A stretch of 12,736 nt of DNA, taken from assembly GCA_023230175.1 (NCBI GenBank), contig JALNXV010000065.1, positions 1 through 12,736 on the forward strand. Reading direction: 5' to 3'. Both the position numbers and the translations under genes were made by a program. The stretch comes from Candidatus Cloacimonadota bacterium (GTDB taxonomy: Bacteria; Cloacimonadota; Cloacimonadia; Cloacimonadales; WRIO01). Shown piece by piece: positions 1 to 8,000 of the stretch. Every line of letters starts with the position of its first letter. Position 1 is the first letter of the stretch. The notes below the pieces were generated by a model. The model did not search any database and was not told where the DNA came from. It saw nothing but the letters and a program-made list of their open reading frames with translations.

Positions 1-198
1 TCATTAAAGAGTGAAGTTGAATTTGATATTGATGATACAGATCCGATATCCAAACTGTTTGCCATGATACGTGATGAAACTAAATCGGGTTCTGAGTTTT
101 ATGTTCAGTTTGAGAGTTTAAAAAAATCCTATGAAAAGATAATAACTGAAAAAACCGCTATTGAACAAGCGGATTCAGAGGAAAAACTTTCGTTTTAG
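1..198 (+). CDS. C-terminal fragment of an unrecognised protein (5' end outside window)
   Basis: An open frame runs in from the left edge for 65 codons and stops at TAG 196-198. The peptide is acidic and charged (an early run of Asp/Glu, then Lys/Glu-rich sequence ending EEKLSF). Its second half looks helical and may form a coiled coil. No catalytic motif or family signature is visible, so I do not assign a function. It is followed by about 185 bp without a gene, and hsdM begins with its own promoter, so this gene is probably a separate transcription unit. Confidence 0.5.
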   Translation, partial: SLKSEVEFDIDDTDPISKLFAMIRDETKSGSEFYVQFESLKKSYEKIITEKTAIEQADSEEKLSF

Positions 199-332
199 TA
201 TATTAATTAAATATGGTTTTATAGCATAGGAGGATTAAACCTCAGACTTTTTCTTTAAATATATGTATCTACTACACTTGATTTAACACTTTAGATAAAT
301 TCTATTTTAACCTATTATAAAATCTAATATTA

Positions 333-341
333 TGATATAAT
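333..341 (+). promoter_or_regulatory. Candidate extended -10 promoter of hsdM
   Basis: TGATATAAT at 333-341 is an extended -10 (TGnTATAAT). No convincing -35 lies 16-18 bp upstream, where only weak AT-rich sequence occurs, as is common for extended -10 promoters. Transcription would start near 348, about 36 nt before the hsdM start at 384. This would place the ATG at 354 almost on the transcription start, which is one reason to prefer 384. The rest of 199-332 is AT-rich, with only a weak GAGG/CCTC hairpin followed by T-rich sequence near 230-255. Confidence 0.55.
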
Positions 342-383
342 ATTTTTAGTTGCATGATAATTGTTGTAGTGAATGGAGGAAAA

Positions 384-1856
384 ATGGCGAAGATTGATGA
401 AAAAATATTATGGGCTTCAGCAGACAAATTAAGAGGGAGTGTTAGTGCATCTGATTATATGTACGTTGTATTAGGATTAATTTTTTTAAAATACATTTCT
501 GATCGCTTTGAAGACAAATATAATTATTTAGTAACAGAGGGTGAAGGATTTGAGAATGATAAAGATGAATATACATCTGAACACATTTTTTGGGTGCCAG
601 AAAAATCAAGATGGAATTATATATCACAATTTTCAAAACAAGAAGAACTTGGACAAAAACTTGATGAGGCATTTATTGAAATAGAAAAAGAAAATGATGA
701 ATTAAATGGAATTTTACCTAAAATATATTCTTCTTCAGCAATTGATAAAAGAAGACTTGGCGAACTTATAGATTTATTCAGCAATCAGCTTGAGACATCT
801 GTTGAAGGCGATTTCATGGGGCAGATTTACGAATATTTTATGGGGAAATTTGCCAGAAACTTAGGACAAACAGGTGGAGAATTTTATACTCCAAGATGCA
901 TCGTTCAACTATTGGTTAGAATGATAGAACCTATGGGTGGTAGAGTATATGATCCTTGCTGTGGAAGTGGCGGTATGTTTGTACAAGCTGCTGATTTTGT
1001 TAAAGCACATAGAGGCAATGTAGATAAGATTTCTGTTTACGGACAAGAATTAAATACAACAACTTGGAAACTTGCTAAAATGAACTTATCTATTCGAGGA
1101 ATTGATGCTAATCTAGGAGAGTCACCGGGAGATACTTTTCATGATGATAAACATAAATCTCAAAGATTTGATTATATATTAGCGAATCCTCCTTTTAATA
1201 TTAGTGATTATGGACAACCATCATTGTTAGAAGATCCAAGATGGGTATATGATATTCCACCTGCTGGAAATGCAAACTACGCATGGATTCAACATATGTA
1301 TTCAAAATTAGCTCCAAAAGGAATAGCCGGGTTTGTTTTAGCTAATGGATCACTATCTACCACATCTAAACAAGAATATAACATTAGAAAACTTATGCTT
1401 GAAGATGGTATAGTTGATTGTGTCATTACTTTACCAGATAAGTTGTTTTATACAACAGGAATACCAGTATCTCTCTGGTTTATTAGAAAAAGTAAAACTA
1501 CTAATGAAGTTTTATTTATTGATGCTCGAAATTTAGGAGAAATGATAGATAGAAAAGTAAGAGAACTAAAAGAAGAAGACCTAGTTAAAATTACGGATAC
1601 ATATCATAATTGGTTAAAGGATAAAAACTATGAAGATGTTAAAGGTTTCTGTAAAAAAGCATCTTTAGATGAAATAAGAGAAGCTGACTATACACTAGTT
1701 CCGGGAAGATATGTAGGAATTGATGATTCTGATAAAATGAGTGAAGAAGAAATTGATGCTGAAATTAAAAAATTATCTTCTGAACTATTAGACTTATTTG
1801 AAAAGAATAGGGAACTAGAGAACAAAGTTGAGGAAATACTTAAATCTAATATGTAG
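384..1856 (+). CDS. hsdM: Type I restriction-modification DNA methyltransferase subunit HsdM
   Basis: HsdM is the N6-adenine methyltransferase subunit. With HsdS it forms the M2S methylase that protects host sites, and it is part of the R2M2S restriction complex. From ATG 384 it is 490 aa, normal for the family. The N-terminal helical HsdM_N region (about 1-130) is followed by the N6_Mtase fold. The SAM-binding motif DPCCGSGGM begins near residue 190 and the catalytic NPPF is at about 268-271. An acidic, helical, Lys/Glu-rich tail would contact HsdS. ATG 384 is chosen because GGAGGA lies at 375-380 and the protein then starts MAKIDEK; the in-frame ATG at 354 has no ribosome site. The 3' end overlaps by 11 bp, convergently, the tail of the silent hsdS half-gene. 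The gene lies outside both predicted inverting segments, so methylase expression should not depend on hsdS orientation. Confidence 0.96.
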   Translation: MAKIDEKILWASADKLRGSVSASDYMYVVLGLIFLKYISDRFEDKYNYLVTEGEGFENDKDEYTSEHIFWVPEKSRWNYISQFSKQEELGQKLDEAFIEIEKENDELNGILPKIYSSSAIDKRRLGELIDLFSNQLETSVEGDFMGQIYEYFMGKFARNLGQTGGEFYTPRCIVQLLVRMIEPMGGRVYDPCCGSGGMFVQAADFVKAHRGNVDKISVYGQELNTTTWKLAKMNLSIRGIDANLGESPGDTFHDDKHKSQRFDYILANPPFNISDYGQPSLLEDPRWVYDIPPAGNANYAWIQHMYSKLAPKGIAGFVLANGSLSTTSKQEYNIRKLMLEDGIVDCVITLPDKLFYTTGIPVSLWFIRKSKTTNEVLFIDARNLGEMIDRKVRELKEEDLVKITDTYHNWLKDKNYEDVKGFCKKASLDEIREADYTLVPGRYVGIDDSDKMSEEEIDAEIKKLSSELLDLFEKNRELENKVEEILKSNM

Positions 1857-2295
1857 TTCTTACAATGTCAACTATGTGTTGTTGCTCTGTATGGGTCACA
1901 TTATGTATTGGATAATTTAAAAGCACACTTTTTTCACCTCTAGGCATTTTCGTTCCTTTAGCTGATTTTACGAACACATTTATGAAATTGTCAGTTACTA
2001 AATTATAATATATATACTTTGCATTATGTCCTTCTCTTGCTCTCAGGCAAATAATATCACTCGAGCACCCTCCATAAATTGAAGACAACCATATTTTTTT
2101 GAAATACGGTCTTATATTTGAAATTAAAATATCATTTGGCTCAACTTTAGTAATACTGCCAGCAGGGATGCTGTTTGCTTGTTTTATACCACCAAAATTT
2201 GAAATCATATTCTCTGTTGTAACATACTTATTTATATCAACACTATTTGATTTTATTTTTTCATTTACAATGTAACAGCATTCATTTATATTCAT
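1846..2295 (-). CDS. hsdS: Silent 5' half of hsdS (alternative TRD1), inverted cassette
   Basis: This 149-aa frame on the minus strand encodes one HsdS target recognition domain. Visible TRD features are the segment VEPNDILISNIRPYF, the following I(Y)GGCSSDIICLRA strand region, and MPRGEKSVLLNYPI before the conserved linker EQQHIVD. The linker is where HsdS proteins pass into their central helices, but here it ends after six more residues (IVRTTY, then stop), so there is no second TRD. It has its own ATG (2293-2295) and an AAAGG ribosome site about 7 nt upstream. The codons around site A (1866-1884) match those in the expressed hsdS and keep frame. An inversion between sites A and B would therefore fuse this half to the complete 3' half downstream. 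In the present orientation it faces hsdM and is probably silent or makes only a truncated half-subunit. Confidence 0.88.
   Translation of the reverse strand: MNINECCYIVNEKIKSNSVDINKYVTTENMISNFGGIKQANSIPAGSITKVEPNDILISNIRPYFKKIWLSSIYGGCSSDIICLRAREGHNAKYIYYNLVTDNFINVFVKSAKGTKMPRGEKSVLLNYPIHNVTHTEQQHIVDIVRTTY
1866..1884 (-). repeat. Recombination site A (inverted copy of the left part of site B)
   Basis: Read on the minus strand this is caacaacacatagttgaca, identical over 19 bp to 2785-2803 on the plus strand and in opposite orientation. It ends in the shared hexamer TTGACA (1866-1871). Beyond the core the sequence departs from site B (TTGTAAGAAC instead of CTATAGGAAG). It lies inside the QQHIVD codons, 9 bp after the hsdM stop. 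Recombination with B would invert about 938 bp and exchange the two hsdS 5' halves. Confidence 0.85.
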
Positions 2296-2325
2296 ATAAA
2301 AACCTTTCTAGGAGACAAACATTTT

Positions 2326-3471
2326 ATGAAATTAGAAGAAATAATAAAAATATATAGACCTAATACAACATCAAGAGTTGATTTATCAATTGAAGGAATT
2401 AAATGTATTCATTATGGAGATATTTATAAAAATTATAGTAATAAAAGCATTACCAGTTCAAGTATTATTAATAGTTTTACGAAAACTATAAAATCGGAAA
2501 AAATCATAAATTCTGATTCAATAATTTTTCCTGATGTAACAGAAACTGTAGAGGATTTTGGACATTTTGTCTATGTGCAATTTGATAATGTTAATTATAT
2601 CAATGGAACACATACATTTGCATTAACAACGACCGAATGCAATTTGAAATATTTATTTTATTATCTCCAATCAGTTTCGACAAAGGCAAAACTGAGACAA
2701 CTATTAAAAGGAGATACTGTTTTCCAATTATCTGCCAAAGACTTTTTAAAATTAGATATTTCAAATTTTCATACTATTAATTTTCAACAACACATAGTTG
2801 ACACTATAGGAAGTATCGATGATTTAATAGAAAACCTAAATACCATCAATTGTAAAATTAATGATCTAATTCAAATTATATTTCGTAAACACACCCATCA
2901 CCTTAATACAACTCGTATTGGTAATTTGAAGGGATATTCAATTATTAAATCAGGTATAAAAACTTTTAGCGGAACAAAAGTTTATTTAAACACAGCTTCA
3001 GTTAACGAGAATGGAATATCTTCAAATGATTATATTATAACGATGAAAGATAAACCTTCAAGAGCGAATATGCAACCCATTCCAAATTCCGTTTGGTTTG
3101 CCAAATTAAAAGATAGTCCTAAATTCTTATATGTTAGAGATTTTATGGAATATATCCTAAATAATTACATTTTTTCTACAGGGTTTATGGGATTAGTTTG
3201 TGACAATTCATATGTCTCTAACTACATGTATTCGCTAATAACAAGTAAGCAATTTGATGAAAACAAAAATGCTCTATCCATTGGCGCAACTATGCAAGGA
3301 ATCAATAATGATTCATTCAAGGAAATTCAAGTTCCTAATGTAAATATAAATTTAATGACTACAATAGGTAAAGAAGCTGAGTCAAAAATAAAATTTATAT
3401 ATTATAATAAGAAGAAAATTGAAAGATTGACTCTATTGAAAAAAAATTACTTAAAAAAGTTCTTTGGATAA
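2326..3471 (+). CDS. hsdS: Expressed Type I specificity subunit HsdS (phase-variable)
   Basis: HsdS reads the bipartite target sequence through two TRDs held apart by conserved helices and scaffolds HsdM and HsdR. The 381 aa divide into TRD1 (about 1-150), a central conserved segment (QQHIVDTIGSIDDLIENLN, from residue 154) that carries recombination site B, TRD2 (about 190-340), and a C-terminal Lys-rich helix ending LLKKNYLKKFFG. The length is typical of a complete HsdS. GGAG at 2311-2314 precedes ATG 2326. No promoter is evident in the 30-bp gap to the head-to-head silent half-gene, so transcription probably reads through from hsdM across about 470 bp that is antisense to the silent cassette. 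Its stop codon sits in the loop of a strong terminator. Both halves have a silent counterpart in the window, so the present version is one of four predicted. Confidence 0.93.
   Translation: MKLEEIIKIYRPNTTSRVDLSIEGIKCIHYGDIYKNYSNKSITSSSIINSFTKTIKSEKIINSDSIIFPDVTETVEDFGHFVYVQFDNVNYINGTHTFALTTTECNLKYLFYYLQSVSTKAKLRQLLKGDTVFQLSAKDFLKLDISNFHTINFQQHIVDTIGSIDDLIENLNTINCKINDLIQIIFRKHTHHLNTTRIGNLKGYSIIKSGIKTFSGTKVYLNTASVNENGISSNDYIITMKDKPSRANMQPIPNSVWFAKLKDSPKFLYVRDFMEYILNNYIFSTGFMGLVCDNSYVSNYMYSLITSKQFDENKNALSIGATMQGINNDSFKEIQVPNVNINLMTTIGKEAESKIKFIYYNKKKIERLTLLKKNYLKKFFG
2785..2823 (+). repeat. Composite recombination site B within expressed hsdS
   Basis: Two partly overlapping repeats meet here. 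Bases 2785-2803 are the inverted partner of site A (19/19). Bases 2798-2823, ttgacactataggaagtat plus one variable base plus gatgat, are the inverted partner of site C (25/26). The overlap is TTGACA (2798-2803), flanked by ATAG (2794-2797) and CTAT (2804-2807), an inverted pair around a 6-bp centre as expected for a tyrosine-recombinase core. All junctions are in frame (IVD|T codons). Confidence 0.85.
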
Positions 3472-3492
3472 TGCACTCCAAAGAACTTTTTT
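3453..3492 (+). terminator. Strong hairpin terminator of expressed hsdS
   Basis: A perfect 16-bp stem pairs 3453-3468 (aaaaaagttctttgga) with 3477-3492 (tccaaagaactttttt). The loop contains the hsdS stop codon (TAA 3469-3471). The A-run and T-run make it workable on both strands. It overlaps the codons for the conserved C-terminal KKFFG, so the terminator travels with this hsdS 3' half. It should limit read-through into the recombinase gene that starts 37 bp later. Confidence 0.85.
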
Positions 3493-3498
3493 GCTATT

Positions 3499-3530
3499 AT
3501 ATATAAATATCTCAGGAGGTATTTATATAT
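3499..3530 (+). promoter_or_regulatory. AT-only inverted repeat enclosing the recombinase ribosome site
   Basis: An exact 11-bp inverted repeat, atatataaata (3499-3509) and tatttatatat (3520-3530), flanks tctcaggagg. In mRNA the strong AGGAGG site (3514-3519) would be in the loop, while the first two bases of the start codon (3529-3530) lie in the stem. The stem contains only A-U pairs and would be weak. It may tune translation or sensitivity to temperature, or simply reflect AT-rich sequence; the repeat itself is certain, the role is inferred. Confidence 0.5.
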
Positions 3531-4332
3531 GATAGAGGAATTTAAAGAATGGTTAAAAATGCAAAACTTATCAATGAATACAATAGATTCATATGTTTTT
3601 TCAGTAAATCAGTTTCTTTCGTTTTACAAAAAAATAACAAAAGATTACATTTCTGCATATAAAGGTTATTTAATAGAAAATTATAAAGGGAAAACAGTAA
3701 ACTTAAGAATCCAAGGGTTAAATAAATATCTTGACTTTATTGAGAAAAGTTCATTGAAAACGAGGTTTATAAAAATCCAACAAAAATCAGTATTAGAAAA
3801 TGTTATCAGTAATGCAGATTATCACTTTTTATATATTCAATTGAAAAAAGATAATAATAATGATTGGTATTTTGTGGTGAGATTTTTGGGAGCTACAGGA
3901 TGCCGAGTGAGTGAACTTATTGAAATTAAAGCAGAACATGTTATTTTGGGACATATCGATATTTATTCAAAGGGCGGGAAGATTAGAAGGTTGTATATTC
4001 CTAAGACCTTACAACAAGAAGCATTGCAGTGGTTAAAATGTAAAAATAAAATGACTGGATATATTTTTTGTAATAGAAGCGGTTTAAAACTTACAACAAG
4101 AGGCATAGCTCATCAATTAAAAAAACTAGCAAAAGATTATGGCGTGAATACCAATGTTGTATACCCCCACTCATTTAGGCATAGATTTGCAAAAAATTTC
4201 ATTGAAAAATGCAACGATATTGCTTTACTTGCTGACCTTATGGGCCATAATTCTATAGAAACAACAAGAATATATCTAAGAAGAACATATGAAGAGCAAA
4301 GAGAAATAATTGATAAAGTTATTACTTGGTAA
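3529..4332 (+). CDS. Tyrosine recombinase, probable hsdS invertase
   Basis: The 267-aa protein is a phage-integrase-family recombinase of the small XerC/D-like type. It has an N-terminal SAM-like core-binding domain (about 1-85) and a C-terminal catalytic domain. All catalytic residues are visible: R126 in GATGCRVSEL, K148 in SKGGKIRR, H214-x-x-R217 in HSFRHRF, H240 in LMGHNS and nucleophile Y249 in RIYLRR. Such enzymes cleave at a Holliday-junction core of 6-8 bp, matching the shared TTGACA. Recombinases of this family invert hsdS genes in other phase-variable Type I loci (for example the pneumococcal ivr locus). Position between the expressed hsdS and a silent half-hsdS strongly suggests the same job here. 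Start ATG 3529 has AGGAGG 9 nt upstream. The gene lies inside the predicted B-C inverting segment and would flip with it. Confidence 0.93.
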   Translation: MIEEFKEWLKMQNLSMNTIDSYVFSVNQFLSFYKKITKDYISAYKGYLIENYKGKTVNLRIQGLNKYLDFIEKSSLKTRFIKIQQKSVLENVISNADYHFLYIQLKKDNNNDWYFVVRFLGATGCRVSELIEIKAEHVILGHIDIYSKGGKIRRLYIPKTLQQEALQWLKCKNKMTGYIFCNRSGLKLTTRGIAHQLKKLAKDYGVNTNVVYPHSFRHRFAKNFIEKCNDIALLADLMGHNSIETTRIYLRRTYEEQREIIDKVITW

Positions 4333-4360
4333 AAAAAGTTCTTTAACTAAAGAACTTTTT
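4333..4360 (+). terminator. Bidirectional terminator between recombinase and silent 3' hsdS half
   Basis: A perfect 12-bp stem pairs 4333-4344 (aaaaagttcttt) with 4349-4360 (aaagaacttttt) around AACT. It directly follows the recombinase stop (TAA 4330-4332) and contains the stop end of the minus-strand half-hsdS, with A/T runs on both sides. The stem sequence is nearly that of the 3453-3492 terminator because both derive from the codons for the conserved HsdS C-terminus KKFF. Either hsdS 3' half thus brings its own terminator. Confidence 0.8.
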
Positions 4361-4990
4361 AAGAAGATACTTTTTACACAATGATAAATGCTTGATTTTT
4401 AATACGTTATTAATCATTAATTCATAAATATAGTTTAATTCATTATTAACACTAATATTGATAATTTCATCAATTTGTAAATAATTTAATGATTTTGAAG
4501 CATGTAAAATCGTGGTTCCAAATGAGTGTTCATTTATGCATTGTTGTATTTGATCTGATATTGACCAAAAGAATATATACCCTTTGCTAATACACATTTT
4601 TCTACATTCAATTTTTCTGAGACTACCCGAAAAGCACCCTTCAATAGTATATCCCACTCTGCCTGGTGCTCCATCAAATGAAATTAATATATCCCCAATT
4701 CTCGATTCTGCTTGTTTTAAATATGAAGTGTCTACATAAACTTGGGATGATAATGAATTCATGTCTCCGACTCTATAGTATGCTACGTTTCCGCTAGATT
4801 TAGTTGTTTGATATACTTTTGAACCTGTCTCAATCCCTTTTATAAATTTTAATTTTTTTGTTGCCAAAATTGTATCGTTTGTTTTATTTTTTTGATACAC
4901 AAGCTTACCCAAACTAATTAATTTTTCATTTATTAAATTTAAATTTTCAATGTTATCATCAATACTTCCTATAGTGTCAATAATGTGATG
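4343..4990 (-). CDS. hsdS: Silent 3' half of hsdS (alternative TRD2), inverted cassette without start
   Basis: On the minus strand the frame begins within the conserved central segment (HHIIDTIGSIDDNIENLN, from about 4990), continues through a complete TRD and ends LCKKYLLKKFFS, parallel to the C-terminus of the expressed HsdS. Typical TRD pieces are VAYYRVGDMNSL, ESRIGDILISFDGAPGRVGY and the SFGTTILHASKSLNYLQIDEI region. The first in-frame ATG is only at 4912 (MGKLVYQK), after the conserved linker, and has no clear ribosome site. I therefore read this as a promoterless and startless donor cassette, not an independent gene. Inversion between B and C would join it in frame to either 5' half. 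The open frame runs on upstream toward 5068, but that part is the hsdR promoter region and unrelated to HsdS. Confidence 0.87.
   Translation of the reverse strand, partial: HHIIDTIGSIDDNIENLNLINEKLISLGKLVYQKNKTNDTILATKKLKFIKGIETGSKVYQTTKSSGNVAYYRVGDMNSLSSQVYVDTSYLKQAESRIGDILISFDGAPGRVGYTIEGCFSGSLRKIECRKMCISKGYIFFWSISDQIQQCINEHSFGTTILHASKSLNYLQIDEIINISVNNELNYIYELMINNVLKIKHLSLCKKYLLKKFFS
4955..4980 (-). repeat. Recombination site C (inverted copy of the right part of site B)
   Basis: On the minus strand it reads ttgacactataggaagtat, then t, then gatgat. It matches 2798-2823 at 25 of 26 positions; the only difference is at 2817/4961, a synonymous ATC/ATT. The core TTGACA is at 4975-4980. Outside it the sequence differs from B (left arm TTA instead of TAG) although CATCACAT still resembles CAACACAT. 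B-C recombination would invert about 2.18 kb including the recombinase gene. Confidence 0.85.
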
Positions 4991-5015
4991 TTTTATAAAA
5001 GTTTTAAAATATAGG

Positions 5016-5043
5016 TTAAAATTGTTTAATAATATGGTATAAT
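5016..5043 (+). promoter_or_regulatory. Candidate promoter of hsdR
   Basis: TGGTATAAT (5035-5043) is a good extended -10, preceded at 16 bp by TTAAAA (5016-5021), a 4/6 match to the -35 consensus. Transcription would start near 5050, about 20 nt before the hsdR start. It lies just beyond site C, outside the inverting DNA, so hsdR transcription should be the same in all four configurations. Confidence 0.6.
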
Positions 5044-5070
5044 TTATAAAAAAGGATATGGGGAATTTTT

Positions 5071-8000
5071 ATGTTTTATGAAAGTGATGTAGAAAAAGCA
5101 GTCATTGAATCGCTAATAAGTATAGGGTATTCTTATATTGGTGATAATAATAGATGGATTCAAGAACGGAAACTATCTGACTTTATTAATGAGGAAGTGT
5201 TGTTTGAACAACTAAAGAAGATTAATAAAGGGATAAAAGGGAGAATTTTAGAAGAAGCAATATTTGTAATTAAGCGATATGATCATCCCTCACTATTTGA
5301 AAGAAACAAAGTATTTCATCAATTTTTTGTTGATGGAATAACCATTGAAGATCATAAAAGTGAAGTAAATCCTTTGGTTAGGCTTGTTGACTTTGATAAT
5401 ATTAAGAACAATATATTTGAAGTAGGTAACCAAATAAAGTTCAAAGAATTTTCCAATCGAAGCGTTAGAATACCAGATGTCATTTTATTTGTAAATGGGA
5501 TTCCGTTAGTCGTTATGGAATTAAAATCCTTTGAAAACATTAATGGGACTTTACTAGAAGATGCATTTAATCAACTTGGTGGTAATTCTGAAAGCGATGG
5601 GTATCGTTATGATATTCCAACATTATTTAATTTCAATGCTTTCAATGTGATTAGTGATGGTGCAAATTCAAAAGTTGGTGTTTTAACTTCAAAATTTGAC
5701 CGATATAACGAATGGAAAAGTATCAATGGAGAACTCGGGTTTAAAGACAGTTATTCTTTCAAACTGGATGTATTGGTGGAAGGATTACTCAAGCAAGAGA
5801 AACTTTTAGATGTGATTAGGAATAACATCTTCTTCATCAACAAAGATAAAAATAAGAACATTAAAATAATGGCACAATATCATCAGTATTTTGGTGTAAT
5901 CAAATCTATGGATAGAATCAAATATGCTTTAAGACCAGAAGGAAATGGTAAAGCTGGTATTTTGTGGCATACACAAGGCAGTGGTAAAAGTTTTTCAATG
6001 GTGATGCTTGCACATCGTATTATCACAAGTCAAGAATTTTCTAATCCTACAATAGTTATATTAACAGATCGAAATGATTTAGACGATCAATTGTTCAATA
6101 CATTTTCAAGTGCAAGTAATTATCTTAGATGCACACCAATAAAAGTAACTTCAAGAGGGGACTTACTTAATAAACTAAAAATCACAAAACAAGGTGGAGT
6201 GATTTTTTCAACGATCCAAAAATTTGATAAAGACAACATTCAGGTAAATGAACGCTCAAATATCATTGTAATGGCTGATGAAGCACATCGGGGTCATTAT
6301 GGATTATATGAGAAAGTTAGTTATCAAGAAAACGAAGAAACAAAAGAACTTGAAATGGTTGTTTCATATGGGACAGAAAAGTATATTAGAGAATCACTTC
6401 CTAATGCTACATTTATTGGTTTTACTGGTACACCAGTAACGACACTTGATAAGTCAACGACCGATATTTATGGAGATATTATTGATACATATGATATGAC
6501 ACAATCAGTGAATGACGGTGCAACAGTTAGAATTTTTTATGAAGGACGACTTGCAAGGGTTTGGACTGATGATACGTTGCTTCAAAAAATAGATGAAAAC
6601 TATGAAGATCTAGAAAATAAAGGTGTAAATGAACAGGTTATCGAAGAGTCAAAACGCAGGATGAGCAGTATCAAAGTAATACTTGAAGATGAAGATTTGA
6701 TTCATTTGCTTGCGAAAGATATTATTGATCATTATGAACTTCGAAAGCAATTCTTAAATGGAAAAGCGATGATAGTTATGCCAACAAGAAAAGCAGCAGC
6801 TATCTTATATAAGGCAATGCTATCATTAAAACCTAATTATCAAGATAAGTTGATTGTTATAGTAACTGAAAGTAATAAAGATGATGAAGATACAAGAAGA
6901 TTATTTCAGAATTCTCAATATCGAGATAATATGGCAAGGGACTTTAAGTCAGAAAATAGTAATGCTAAAATTGCTATTGTTGTTGATATGTGGCTTACAG
7001 GTTTTGATGTTCCAGATTTAGATGTCATGTATTTATTTAAGAAAATGAAAGGGCATAGTTTAATGCAAGCAATTGCTAGAGTCAATAGAGTTTTTCCTGG
7101 TAAAGAGTCCGGATTAATTGTTGATTATATTGGTTTAGCAAAACCACTAGAAGAGGCATTAGATAAGTATACTGCAAGAGACAAAGAATTAAATCTAAAA
7201 GATATCAAAGAAGTTGCTGTAACTATTCTGAAAGAAAAATTATCCATTTTAAATGAATGGTTCTACAAGATTGATACCAAAAAATTCAATTCTGATTCTG
7301 CAAAAGAAAGATTCCGTGTCATCCAAGAAGGTTCTGCTTTTGTTTTAGAGAACGAAAGTCGTAAAAAAGATTTCTTGAAACTGTCGCTTGACTTAAAACA
7401 CGCATACATTATTTGTGCTGGTATGTTAAAAAAAGAAGAACATGGAATAGTTCAATATTATTTATCAGTACGAAGTTATATTATAAAGCTTGATATTGGA
7501 GTGGGTCCAATGGGTGTTGGAGAGATAAATGATCAAGTTGCAGCTTTAGTTGCTGATGCAATTAGAGGTGATGAAGTGAAAGTACTGACAAAGATAGGAA
7601 CAAAAGATCAGAATGCTTTAATTGATTTATTAAGACCTGAAAAAATCGAAGAAATAAAACAATCTAATCCTCCTCATATATTTTTAAAAATCATAGAAAA
7701 TCTTTTAAAACAAGTTATTGCTGAAAGTAGAAGAACCAATTTGATCAAAGCTCAACAATACAGCGAGAAACTTAGAAAAATTTTAGAAAAATATAATAGT
7801 AGAGCATTGGATTTTGATACAACAGATACCATCATTAAGATAATCGATTTCGCTCAAGAGGTTGTGTCAGATGAAGATGAAGCCACATCAAAAGGACTCA
7901 CAGGAAGAGAACGTGCATTTTATGACTCTTTGGCAAACAACAAAAGTGCATATGAACTGCTAACTGATGAAACACTTAAATGTATTGCGCATGAATTACG

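Noticed and set aside
442..672. Minus-strand open frame of 76 codons inside hsdM
   Set aside because: It lies wholly within a well-supported gene, has no family features and no ribosome site; shadow of hsdM.
2798..2803. TTGACA in hsdS as a -35 promoter element
   Set aside because: No -10 hexamer at proper spacing follows in a useful place, and the hexamer is better explained as the shared recombination core.
5352..5540. Minus-strand open frame of 62 codons inside hsdR
   Set aside because: It is antisense to the nuclease domain of HsdR, with low-complexity composition and no start signal; shadow frame.
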